From JAIBJN01 sp963748205 (GTDB lineage Bacteria > Actinomycetota > Thermoleophilia > Gaiellales > Gaiellaceae): a stretch of 64,000 bases of DNA. The notes beneath the pieces are model-generated. The model saw only the letters and a program-made list of their open reading frames with translations. It was not told the DNA's origin and made no database searches. Positions 45,346 through 54,076 of this stretch are shown here, piece after piece (positions within the stretch are counted from its first letter, which is position 1; each line of letters starts with the position of its first letter). The translations under genes and the position numbers were made by a program. Location: contig CAVVIB010000022.1 in the NCBI GenBank assembly GCA_963748205.1, forward strand, positions 82,105-146,104, read 5' to 3'.

Positions 45346-47252
45346 CAGCGGATCTTAGTGACCTGGAGATCCCTGGCAGCGAGGGTACCTTCGAGGATTG
45401 CCTCCTCCGCGCTGCGCGGACTGAGGCAGTCGCCGGCCTCCTTGACGGGCAGTCCGCGGGCGGCCAGTTCCTCCGCGAGCCCGCGCTCCGGCACGCGGCC
45501 CAGGGCGAGAACGAGCAGGTCCGCGGGCAGCGAAATCTCGAGATCGGGCGCGAAGAGGTTGGCAAAGCGGACGGCGCCCGGCTCGGCCGCGACCAGATCG
45601 AGGTGGTGCAGGATCTCGACGCGGGCGCGGTAGAGGCGCTGCGCGTAGAGGTTGCGCTGGTACTGGTGGAGCGTCTCGCCGAGCGTGGCCGAGCCGACCG
45701 CGAGAATGACGTCGTTGCCGGCACGCGCGAGCAGCTCGGCGCTCGCCAGGCCCGACGCGTCGCCGCCCCAGTCGGCCACGACCACCCGGCGTCCCGTCGG
45801 CAGCGGGCCCGCGAGCACGTCCCACGACTGAAGAGCGGTGACGCCCTCCAGAGGGACGTCGGGGACGTACGGCCGGGCGCCGGTGGCGAGCACGACCAGG
45901 TCGGGCTCGAGCGCGGCTACGGCGTCGGCGTCCGCCTCGGCGCCTAGCCGCAGCTCGACCTCGCTCTCGGCGAGGAGGCGCTCGTAGTTGCGCGCGAGCG
46001 AGAGTGCAGCCTCTTCGTGCATCGGCGCGGCGCCGGCGAGCGCGAGCTGGCCGCCGATCCGTTCCGTGCGCTCCAGCACGACGACCTCATGCCCGGCGGC
46101 GCCCGCCTCGGCCGCCGCCGCGAGGCCGCCCGGCCCGGCGCCGACAACCACGACCCGGCGCCTCTCCGCGGCCCGCTCGGGCCGGGGCAGCGTGCGCTCG
46201 CGCCCCGTGCGCGGGTTCTGGGTGCAGGCGATCGGCGTGCCTGCGTGGTAGTGGGCGATGCAGGCGTTGCAGCCGATGCAGCGCAGGATCTCGTCCAGCG
46301 CGCCGTCGGCCGCCTTGCGCGGCAGGTCGGGGTCGGTGATCAGCGCCCGCGTCATCCCGACGGCCTCGAACGCGCCGCCCGCGACGAGCCGGTCGGCGCT
46401 CACGGGGTCGACGATCCGCGACGTCCCCACGAGCGGCGGCCCGACCCGGAAGCCCGCGTAGTCGCCGATCGCGTTCTCCGGGAACGGAGGCGGCGGGACG
46501 ATGCCCATCGCCCCGAGGTAGGTGGACGATTCGCCGAGTGCGACGCTGAGGTAGTCCACGCGCCCGGCGAGCTCGCCGACGACCTTCCGGGCCGCCTCGG
46601 AGTCCGCGCTCAGGCGCACGCCCAGCGCGAGGCCAGGCGCCGCCGCCCGCACGGCGTCGAGCACGGCGAGGAGGAAGCGCGCCGGCTCGGCCCACTCGTC
46701 CTCGCGGCGGTTCAGGCCCGGAGTGAAGAACTGCGCCGCCAGGTAGTTGTGCGCGGCCGAGATCTCGATCCCGTCGAGCCCGGCGGCCGCGACGTTCGCC
46801 GCGGAGCGCCCATAGCCGTCGACGATCGCCTCGATGTCCGCGGTCGTCGCTGCGCGCGGCTCGACGTGGAAGCGTCGGCTGGGCACCGCCGAGGCGGAGA
46901 TGGCCGGCGTGCGCGGCGGGCTCGCGATTTGCTCGCGCCCGCCGTGGAAGAGCTGGACGAAGAGCCGGGCCCCATGCGGGCGAACGGCGTCGACGACGCG
47001 GGCGAATCCGGCGGTCGAGTCCTCCCGGTAGCCGGCGAGCGTGTGCGGCGTGAGGAGCCCGGACGGGTCGACGGCGGTCGCCTCGAGGACGATCAGCCCG
47101 ACGCCGCCGCGCGCCCGCGCCTCGTGGTAGGCGAGGAAGTCGTCCGTCGGGAGGTGGTCGTGGACGAGCGTCGTCTGGTGGGCCGTCGAGACGATCCGGT
47201 TGCGGAGCTCGACCTGCCCGATCTTCAGCGGGCTGAGGAGCGCGTCAAGCAC
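45345..47252 (-). CDS. NADH:flavin oxidoreductase / FadH-like 2,4-dienoyl-CoA reductase
   Basis: 635-residue Old-Yellow-Enzyme barrel with an iron-sulfur site and an NAD(P)/FAD half. The barrel starts LLSPLKIGQVELRNRIV and has QLFHGGREQ and ISAAHNYLAAQFF. The cluster ligands lie in CIGCNACIAH with a fourth Cys in ACTQNPRTG. The dinucleotide domain starts VVVVGAGPGGLAAAAEA. Domain order equals FadH and the trimethylamine dehydrogenase family. The acyl-CoA genes on both sides favour a dienoyl-CoA role. The FMN-site Cys of trimethylamine dehydrogenase is absent here (AHQTT in place of PHC). Confidence 0.88.
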   Translation of the reverse strand: MLDALLSPLKIGQVELRNRIVSTAHQTTLVHDHLPTDDFLAYHEARARGGVGLIVLEATAVDPSGLLTPHTLAGYREDSTAGFARVVDAVRPHGARLFVQLFHGGREQIASPPRTPAISASAVPSRRFHVEPRAATTADIEAIVDGYGRSAANVAAAGLDGIEISAAHNYLAAQFFTPGLNRREDEWAEPARFLLAVLDAVRAAAPGLALGVRLSADSEAARKVVGELAGRVDYLSVALGESSTYLGAMGIVPPPPFPENAIGDYAGFRVGPPLVGTSRIVDPVSADRLVAGGAFEAVGMTRALITDPDLPRKAADGALDEILRCIGCNACIAHYHAGTPIACTQNPRTGRERTLPRPERAAERRRVVVVGAGPGGLAAAAEAGAAGHEVVVLERTERIGGQLALAGAAPMHEEAALSLARNYERLLAESEVELRLGAEADADAVAALEPDLVVLATGARPYVPDVPLEGVTALQSWDVLAGPLPTGRRVVVADWGGDASGLASAELLARAGNDVILAVGSATLGETLHQYQRNLYAQRLYRARVEILHHLDLVAAEPGAVRFANLFAPDLEISLPADLLVLALGRVPERGLAEELAARGLPVKEAGDCLSPRSAEEAILEGTLAARDLQVTKIR

Positions 47253-47625
47253 GTTCGAGCACGGCGCGCTCGTCGTCCGTGAGCGGCCTCGGGCGGTGGT
47301 TCTCGTCGCAGGCGACCAGCACAGCCTTCGCCTCCGCCGCGAGCTCCCCGCTGTCGCTGACTACGAGCTCCTCGACGGTGCGCACGCTCGACGTTCCCAG
47401 CGAGTCCAGCCGGATGCGCGCGACCACGCGGTCGTCCTTGTGCGTCAGCTCGCGGCGGTAGTCGATCTCCACGCGTGCGACGACGTAGCCGAGTGCGTCG
47501 TCACCGACCGCGGTGATCAACCATTCGTCCCGAGCCTCCTCCAGATACGTGAGGAAAACGGCGTGGTTCACGTGCCCGTACGGGTCGAGGTCGCGCCACC
47601 TGATCTCGATCTCCTTCTCGTGCAC
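47245..47625 (-). CDS. acyl-CoA thioesterase, hot-dog fold
   Basis: About 126 residues, starting VHEKEIEIRWRDLDPYGHVNHAVFLT, which carries the catalytic Asp of 4-hydroxybenzoyl-CoA thioesterase-like (YbgC) enzymes. YVVARVEIDYRRELTHKDDRVV follows. The frame is open further upstream to 47673, but that overlaps the divergent dehydrogenase start, so GTG 47625 is preferred. It overlaps the FadH-like gene by eight bases. Confidence 0.88.
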   Translation of the reverse strand: MHEKEIEIRWRDLDPYGHVNHAVFLTYLEEARDEWLITAVGDDALGYVVARVEIDYRRELTHKDDRVVARIRLDSLGTSSVRTVEELVVSDSGELAAEAKAVLVACDENHRPRPLTDDERAVLERA

Positions 47626-47666
47626 GGTTGCCCCCGGGCCGGGGGCGGTGATAGTAACCCCCAGCC

Positions 47667-48620
47667 GTGGCAACCCGAGCCGAGACGCGCGTCGTGGTGG
47701 GTGACGAGGGATACGACACCGATCAGGTGCGTTCCCTCCTGGGCGGCACCGGCGTAACCGTCGCCGAGGCTCGCGAACCTTGGGGTGGGGACGACGTCGT
47801 CGGGCTGCTGGTGGGGACGGAGACCGAGGTGCGCACCGCCGACCTCGACCGGCTGCCCGCCCTCCGCATCGTGGCCACCTGCAGCGTGGGCTTCGACCAC
47901 GTCGACCACGAGGAGGCCGAACGGCGCGGGATCTGGGTCTGCAGCGTGCCCGACTATTGCATCGAGGAGGTCGCCGACCACGCGCTGGCGCTCGTCCTCT
48001 CGCTGCTGCGCGGCGTCGTGGTGCTCGACCGCGAGGTGCGCGACGGCGGCTGGGACTGGAAGGCCGCCGGCGAGCTGCGCCGCATTCGCGGGTCGCGACT
48101 GGGCGTCGTCGGTCTCGGCCGCACGGGACGCGCGCTTGTCGAGCGGGCGACGGCGCTCGGTTTCGAGGTCTGGGGCACCGACCCCGCGCTCACGGACGAG
48201 CAGATCGCCGCGGCAGGCGCCCGGCCGGCGGCGCTGCACGACCTCCTGTCCGCGTGCCACGCCGTTTCGCTCCACGTTGCCCTGACACCGGAGACCGACG
48301 GGCTCCTCGGGGCGGAAGAGCTCGCGCTCATGCCGGACGGCGCAGTGCTCGTGGACACCGCGCGAGCGCAGCTCATCGACCTCGACGCGTTGCGCGCGGA
48401 GCTGGAGGGCGGCCGGCTGGGCGGCGCCGCGCTCGACGTCATCCCCGTCGAGCCGCCGACCGCCGATGACCCTGCGCCTGTTTGGCCGCGCCTGGTCGTC
48501 ACGCCGCACGTTGCCTGGTACAGCGCAGAGGCCCAGGAGGCCTGCTACAGGCGCCCGGTGCTCTCCGTGCGCGCGGTGCTCGAGGGCCGCGTGCCGGACG
48601 GGGCGGTGAACAGCCCGTGA
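47667..48620 (+). CDS. D-isomer 2-hydroxyacid dehydrogenase
   Basis: 317-residue NAD-dependent enzyme. The dinucleotide site is LGVVGLGRTGRALVERA. Catalytic residues of the family lie in LVDTARAQLID (Arg), DVIPVEPP (Glu) and TPHVAWYS (His). CSVGFDHVDHEEAERRG is typical of the CtBP/phosphoglycerate dehydrogenase-like subgroup. GTG start; the stop is shared with the next SDR start (GTGA, 48617-48620). The substrate is unknown. Confidence 0.9.
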   Translation: MATRAETRVVVGDEGYDTDQVRSLLGGTGVTVAEAREPWGGDDVVGLLVGTETEVRTADLDRLPALRIVATCSVGFDHVDHEEAERRGIWVCSVPDYCIEEVADHALALVLSLLRGVVVLDREVRDGGWDWKAAGELRRIRGSRLGVVGLGRTGRALVERATALGFEVWGTDPALTDEQIAAAGARPAALHDLLSACHAVSLHVALTPETDGLLGAEELALMPDGAVLVDTARAQLIDLDALRAELEGGRLGGAALDVIPVEPPTADDPAPVWPRLVVTPHVAWYSAEAQEACYRRPVLSVRAVLEGRVPDGAVNSP

Positions 48621-49375
48621 TCGCGCTCGTCACAGGCGGCGGGACCGGCATCGGGCGCGCGACCGCGCTCGAGCTGGCGCGCAGCGGCGCCTCGATCGTC
48701 ATCTGCGGGCGCCGCCCGGAGCCGCTGGAGGAGGCGCGCGCAGCCTTGGAGGAGCTCGGCGCGGAGTGCCTGGCGCTCCAGATCGACGTGCGCGAGCAGG
48801 ATCAGGTCGCCGCGCTCGTGGACGCTGCGCTCGAGCGCTTCGGGCGCATCGACGTGCTCGTCAACAACGCAGGCGGGCAGTTCATCGCGCCGGCCGAGGA
48901 GATCTCCCCGAACGGTTGGCGCGCCGTCCACCGGCTGGCCGTGGACGCCGCCTGGGACGTGACGCGAACCGTGGCGACGCGCTCGATGATCCCGAACCGC
49001 AGCGGCGTCGTCGTCTTCGTCGGCTTCAGCCCACGCCGCGGGATTCCCGGCTTCGCCCACGCCGCGGCGGCGCGCGCGGCGGTCGAGAACCTCGCCTCCG
49101 GGCTCGCAGGCGAGTGGAGCCGCTTCGGGATCCGCACCGTCTGCGTCTCGCCCGGGACGATCCTCACGGAGGGCCTCGAGGGCTACGGCGCCGAGCAGAT
49201 CGCGGCCTGGGAGAAGTCGATCCCCGCCGGCCGCCTGGGCACGCCGGAGGAGGTTGCGTCCGTCATCGCCTTCCTCGCCTCGCCCGCCGCGTCCTACGTG
49301 ACCGGGACGACGATCGTCATCGACGGCGGCGCCGACGCCTGGGGTCACGCCGAGCCGCCTCCGCCGCGTGAGTAG
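48617..49375 (+). CDS. SDR-like protein with altered active site
   Basis: 252 residues with an intact cofactor site VTGGGTGIGRATALEL and NNAGGQF. At the catalytic position, where SDRs have Tyr-x3-Lys, the sequence is FAHAAAARAAVENL, with His for Tyr and Arg for Lys. So normal SDR catalysis is doubtful. The dienoyl-CoA reductase-like gene at 43372 shares the NNAxG and PNGWRAV features but keeps the Lys. GTG start overlaps the hydroxyacid dehydrogenase stop. Confidence 0.87.
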   Translation: MIALVTGGGTGIGRATALELARSGASIVICGRRPEPLEEARAALEELGAECLALQIDVREQDQVAALVDAALERFGRIDVLVNNAGGQFIAPAEEISPNGWRAVHRLAVDAAWDVTRTVATRSMIPNRSGVVVFVGFSPRRGIPGFAHAAAARAAVENLASGLAGEWSRFGIRTVCVSPGTILTEGLEGYGAEQIAAWEKSIPAGRLGTPEEVASVIAFLASPAASYVTGTTIVIDGGADAWGHAEPPPPRE

Positions 49376-49384
49376 ATTAGGAGG

Positions 49385-50150
49385 GTGGGCACTGTCTCCC
49401 GCCTCTCCGTCGCCCCGGTGAAGGGGCTCGCGCAGCACCACCCCGACGAGATCGTGATCGAGCGGACAGGCGTGCCCGGGAACCGCCAGTTCCTGCTGTT
49501 GGACGAGACGGGGCGCCTCTTCAGCGGCATCCGGCACGGCCGCATGGTGACCATCGTGGCCGAGTATCGGCGCGACCCTGACCGCCTCACGCTCCGCTTT
49601 CCCGACGGCACGGTCGTCGAGGATGAGGTGAGGCTCGGCGCGGCCGAGGTCGTCGACCTCTGGGACACCCAGCGTCAGTCGCACGTGGTCGACGGGCCGT
49701 TCTCGGCAGCCCTCTCCGAGTTCGTCGGCAAGCCGCTGCGCCTCTTTCGTGTGGACGCCGAAGGCGGCGGGTTCGACGAGCGCGTCGTCTCGATGCTCTC
49801 GGAGGCGCTCGCTGGAGGAGCTCGAACGGCAGTCAGGCCATGAAGGGCCGGTCGACGGCCGTCGCTTCCGCATGCTCGTCACCGTCGCCGGCCTCGGTCC
49901 GCACGAGGAGGACGAGTGGATCGGCCGCCGGGTTCGGCTCGGGGACGCGGTCGTCACCGTCGTCGCTACCTGCGTCCGCTGCGCGACGACGACCCAGAAC
50001 CCGGAGAGTGGCGCGCGCGACTTCGACACGCTACGGCTCATCCCCGCCTACCGCGGCTTCGCGGACGGGAAGCACGTCGAGTTCGGCGTCTATGCGGACG
50101 TCGAGGAGCCGGGCCGTGTCAGGCTCGGCGACTCCGTCGAGCCGCTCTAG
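49385..50150 (+). CDS. MOSC domain protein (one frameshift)
   Basis: The N-terminal beta-barrel VSRLSVAPVKGLAQHHPDEI and GVPGNRQFLLLDETGRLFS resemble MOSC_N proteins. After a shift near 49810-49820 the frame holds LVTVAGLGPHEEDEWIGRRVRLG and the conserved Cys in CVRCATTTQNP, the molybdenum-cofactor sulfur-binding region. It is about 254 residues. Its stop shares CTAG (50147-50150) with the convergent enoyl-CoA hydratase. Molybdenum cofactor sulfur transfer or N-hydroxylated compound reduction are possible roles. Confidence 0.85.
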
Positions 50151-50911
50151 CTCTCGCGCTTGCGCTCGCCGAACGCCTGCCCGGCGTCCCGGGCCTCGTC
50201 CGTCTGTGCCAGGGCGGCGTAAGCGAGGCGCTCGATCAGGACGCCGGCTGCCCGGCCGGACTCGGCAATGGCGTCGGCGGCCTGCTTGGCGGCGGCCGCG
50301 GCGAGCGGCGGAAGGGCTGCGACCTGCGCGGCCAGCTCGAGCGTCCGTGAGAGCGCCTGCCCGGACGGGACGACCTCGGTGGCGACGCCCAGGCGGAAGG
50401 CCTCCGCGGCGTCGACGCGCGGCCTCAGGAGCATCAGCTCTTTCGCGCGCGCGGGCCCGAGCGCCCTGACCAGCCGGTAGGTCCCGCCTGAGCTCGGGAC
50501 GATCCCGAGCTCGACCTCGGGGAGCCCGAACACGGCGGTCTCGTCGGCGATGCGGAAGTCGGTCGCGAGGGCCAGCTCGAACCCGGCGCCCAGGCACCAG
50601 CCCGAGATCGCGCTGAAGGTCGGCTGCGGCAGCGAGGCGATCTGCTCGTAGACGTCGCCCGTGTCGCGGTAATACGCATCGATCCCGCCGGGGCTCTCGT
50701 CGCGCTCCTCCTTGAGGTCGGCGCCGGCGGAGAAAGCGCGTTCGCCGCCCGTGAAGACGACGCAACGGCTCTCGCGCACGTCCGGGCCGGCGAGCGCCTC
50801 CATCAGCGCGCGCTCCACCTCGCTCGAGATCGCGTTCAGCTTCTCCTCGCGCCGGAAGGTGACGACGCAGACGTCGCCCTCGCGCCGGATCTCGGGGAGC
50901 CCGTCAGGCAA
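50147..50911 (-). CDS. enoyl-CoA hydratase/isomerase family protein
   Basis: 254-residue crotonase-fold protein. FRREEKLNAIS opens the fold. The oxyanion-hole segments are RAFSAGADLKEE and GWCLGAGFELALATDFRIA. FGLPEVELGIVPSSGGTYRLVRALG carries the acidic catalytic region. Last gene of the ten-gene amine operon, overlapping the upstream flavoprotein by eight bases. It could hydrate an unsaturated acyl-CoA made from the amine's carbon skeleton. Confidence 0.92.
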   Translation of the reverse strand: MPDGLPEIRREGDVCVVTFRREEKLNAISSEVERALMEALAGPDVRESRCVVFTGGERAFSAGADLKEERDESPGGIDAYYRDTGDVYEQIASLPQPTFSAISGWCLGAGFELALATDFRIADETAVFGLPEVELGIVPSSGGTYRLVRALGPARAKELMLLRPRVDAAEAFRLGVATEVVPSGQALSRTLELAAQVAALPPLAAAAAKQAADAIAESGRAAGVLIERLAYAALAQTDEARDAGQAFGERKRES

Positions 50912-52985
50912 GGGCGCTCACCGGGCGCTCGCGGACGTAGGGCAGCGGCACCGTCGGGTCGTCGGCGTCGATCTCGCGGGCGAGGCGGTGCCCGTCGAAG
51001 ATCGCGTCGGCGATGAGCTGCGGGGCCACGCAGTCGCCGACGCGGTAGACGGCCTCGATTCCCTCGGCCTCCAGGCGCGCCTCGTCCGCGCGCAGATCGT
51101 GGTAGAGAGCGTCGTTCGAGAGCCGCTGCGTGACGAGCACCACACCGTCGGCCTCGAGCTCGACCGGCTCCCCGAACTCGTCGACGCACGCGAACCCACC
51201 CGGCTCGATGCGGTCGAGTCTGACCGTACGGTGCATGCGCACGCCGACCTCGTGGAGCCGCTCCTTGAGGAAGACCTGCTCCAGCGTCTCGTGCGAGAAG
51301 GGCGAGATGTCCTCGAGCGACGTGACGAAGTCGACCTCGAACTCCTCGACGGCGAGCCGCTCCGCCAGGTCAGGACCCATGAAGTAGCCGTCGGAGTCGT
51401 AGACGACGACGCGCTTGCCGGGCGGCGTCTTGCCCTCGACCATGACCTGCTCGGGAGTGAGGACGTGCGGGAGCGAGGCGTCGGCGCCGGGAATCGGCTC
51501 GTGCGTCTCGCGGTTGAGCCCGTCCGCGGCCCAGTAGGCGCCCGTGGCCACGACGACGATCTCCGCGCCGTACTCGCGCACGCCATCCGCGTCGAGGCTC
51601 ATGCCTGTCAGCACCTCGACGTTCCTGAGCTTGTCGAGCTGGATGCGCCGCCAGTTGAGCACGCGCGCCCACTCGCCGCGGCCGGGGAGCTGCGGGATCC
51701 AGCGCATGATCCCGCCGATGTCGTCGCCGGCGTCCACGAGATGGACGCGCCGGAAGCCGCGCTTGCCGAGCACGATCGCGCACTCCATTCCGGCAGGCCC
51801 CGCGCCGACGACGAGCACGTCGCGGTCGCGGTTCTCCGCGGGCTCGAAGCGCTCGGGGTGCCAGCCGCGGCGGAACTCCTCGCCGGCGGTCGCGTTCTGG
51901 GTGCAGCCGATGTTGCCGCCGGGATCCGACTTCGGGATGCAGATGTTGCAGCCGATGCACTCGCGGATCTCGTCGAGCCTGCCCTCCTCGATCTTGCGGG
52001 GGAGGAAAGGGTCGGCGATGGACGGCCGTGCGGCGCCGATCACGTCCCAGACGCCGCTCGAGACGATCTCGGCCATCTGATCCGGGTCGGTGAGCCGCGA
52101 GACGCCGACGACCGGCTTAGCGGTCGCCTCGCGGACGTGCTTCGTCCACTCGAGCTGCCAACCCTGCTTGAAGAAGCGCGAGGCGCCCGAGTCCTTCGAC
52201 CACTCGGTCGCCGAGCCGATGGCCACGTCCCAGAGGTCGACGAGGTGGTCGGCGAGCCGGATGAACTCGAGGCCCTCCTCGAGGTCGACGCCGTAGGGGC
52301 TCAGCGCCGCGACCGAGATGCGCGTGGCGACGGTGCACTCGCCTTCCGTCGCCTCGCGCGTCAGCTCGAGCAGCTCCATCCAGAAGCGCGCGCGGTTCTC
52401 GAGCGAGCCGCCGTACTCGTCGGTGCGCCGGTTGTAGAACGGCGAGAGGAACTGCATGGGCAGGTAGCTGTGCGCCCCGTAGACGTAGACGATGTCGAAC
52501 CCCGCCTCGCGCGCGCGCCGTGCCGCGGCCGCCCAGTCCTCCTGGACGCGGCGGATGTCGTCGCGCTCCATGGCCTTCGGCGTCACGAGCAGGTAGTCGC
52601 TCGCGAGCTGCGAGGGCGCGATCGCCGGCAGCCGCCACTCGCGGCGCGGGCAATGGACGCCCGAATGGTGGAGCTCGACGCCGGCGAGCGCGTCGTGCTC
52701 GTGCACCTCGTCGCACATGAGCGAGAGCGCGCGCAAGTCGCCGTCGTCCCACAGCCGCGCCGAGATGAACGGCGTCTCGTCCGAGTCGGCGCTGATCGCG
52801 CAGTACTCGGTGTTGACAGCCGCCCAGCCGCCCTCGGCCTTCGTCGAGCGGTGCCGCGCCTGGCCGCCCGGCTTCTGGACGCCGAAGCCCGTGCAGTGAG
52901 GCACCTGGTAGAAGCGGTTCCTGAGGGTCTTCGGGCCGATCTGGAGCGGCTCGAAGAGGACGGCGTGCTTGGGATCAGTCGCCAC
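50904..52985 (-). CDS. trimethylamine/dimethylamine dehydrogenase-like flavoprotein
   Basis: 693-residue iron-sulfur flavoprotein closely following the TMADH pattern. Cys31 in FYQVPHC corresponds to the 6-S-cysteinyl-FMN cysteine. NTEYC keeps the first aromatic-bowl Tyr, and EWSKDSG keeps the second Trp and the catalytic Asp. YVYGAHSYLP keeps the Tyr and His of the active site. The cluster is CIGCNICIP...GCTQNA. The third bowl Trp of TMADH (in CISRWE) is missing: here CIPKSDPGG. So it probably deaminates or demethylates an amine, but not necessarily trimethylamine. GTG start overlaps the Rieske gene end by 11 bases. Confidence 0.9.
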   Translation of the reverse strand: MATDPKHAVLFEPLQIGPKTLRNRFYQVPHCTGFGVQKPGGQARHRSTKAEGGWAAVNTEYCAISADSDETPFISARLWDDGDLRALSLMCDEVHEHDALAGVELHHSGVHCPRREWRLPAIAPSQLASDYLLVTPKAMERDDIRRVQEDWAAAARRAREAGFDIVYVYGAHSYLPMQFLSPFYNRRTDEYGGSLENRARFWMELLELTREATEGECTVATRISVAALSPYGVDLEEGLEFIRLADHLVDLWDVAIGSATEWSKDSGASRFFKQGWQLEWTKHVREATAKPVVGVSRLTDPDQMAEIVSSGVWDVIGAARPSIADPFLPRKIEEGRLDEIRECIGCNICIPKSDPGGNIGCTQNATAGEEFRRGWHPERFEPAENRDRDVLVVGAGPAGMECAIVLGKRGFRRVHLVDAGDDIGGIMRWIPQLPGRGEWARVLNWRRIQLDKLRNVEVLTGMSLDADGVREYGAEIVVVATGAYWAADGLNRETHEPIPGADASLPHVLTPEQVMVEGKTPPGKRVVVYDSDGYFMGPDLAERLAVEEFEVDFVTSLEDISPFSHETLEQVFLKERLHEVGVRMHRTVRLDRIEPGGFACVDEFGEPVELEADGVVLVTQRLSNDALYHDLRADEARLEAEGIEAVYRVGDCVAPQLIADAIFDGHRLAREIDADDPTVPLPYVRERPVSALA

Positions 52986-54070
52986 TGAGGGCGTCGTGCA
53001 CGAGCCGCTGGAAGTGCTGGATGAGGACCTCGCTCGAGGGCAGGAGGCGCCCGTGCGGGATCATCCCGGAGTTGAGGCCGACCTGGACGGAGGCGACCAG
53101 CGAGGCGTCCTCGGTCCCCACCTGGTTGGCGAACGCCATCATCTCCGCCGCGGTCTCGTCCGGGACCTCCTCGTAGTAGAAGTACTCGGTCGAGCCCGCG
53201 CAGCGCCCAGGGCCGGCCGGCCGCGTCACGTCGACGGACATGTTCCCGGGGCCCGGGTCGATGTTGATCGTGCAGTTCGGGAAGAGCATGTGGTACTGCG
53301 CCTGCTCCACGTCGGCGTCGGCGAGGTAGGCGACCTTCCCGTTGGCCTTCGCCGAGTCGCGAACGTGCGCGAACTGCATCAGCGCCAGGCCCTCGGCCTC
53401 GTAGAGGTACTCGTCGGCGCCCACGTCGAGCACCTTGGAGAAGCCGGGGTGCGCGACCGAGCAGTGGTAGCACTCGAGGTAGTTCTCGATCGCGACCTTC
53501 CAGTCGCACTCGATCTCCCAGTCGTTGCGGACGCGGAAGCGCAGGCGGTCGAGGTCGAGACCGCTCTCCGCCACCTTCGTCGCGCATCGGCCCGAGCGCA
53601 TCTGCGAGCGGGCCCGCGTCGGGGTCGGGATTGACGAAGACCATCGGCCCCCAGGCCTCGATCGCCACGGGGAGCATCGAGAACCCTTCCTTGTCGAAGT
53701 CCGGCTCGCGCTCGGAGCGCGGCGCCTTACGGAGCGTTCCGTCGAGGTCGTACGTCCACGCGTGGTACGGGCACTGGAGCGCCTTGCGGTTGCCGTCGCC
53801 CTGCGCGATCAGGTGCCCGCGATGGCGGCAGACGTTCACGAAGCCGCGCAGGACGCCTTCCGTGTCGCGCACGACCACGATCGGGATCTGGCCCGCGAAG
53901 CACGTGAAGAAGTCGCCGGGATTCTCGACCCGGTCGGCGCGGCCGGCGTACTGCCATGTGCGCGAGAAGATCCGCTCGCCCTCGAGCCGCTGGATCGTCG
54001 GGTCCGCGTACCAGCCGGCCGGTAGCGTCGCGCCGGCCGCCAGAGCGGCACCGAGGTCGGTCTCCATCAC
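52975..54070 (-). CDS. Rieske aromatic-ring/amine oxygenase alpha subunit (one frameshift)
   Basis: Rieske non-heme iron oxygenase. The Rieske cluster motif is CRHRGH followed by CPYHAW, and the iron site lies in NYLECYHCSVAHPG. A shift near 53585-53595 splits the two halves, which together give about 365 residues. The start GWYADPTIQRLEGERIFSRTWQYAG resembles enzymes that demethylate quaternary amines (glycine betaine, stachydrine, carnitine) as well as ring hydroxylases. No reductase gene is in the operon, so electrons must come from elsewhere. In the operon it sits between an aminotransferase and the TMADH-like enzyme. Confidence 0.88.
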
Positions 54071-54076
54071 CGAATT

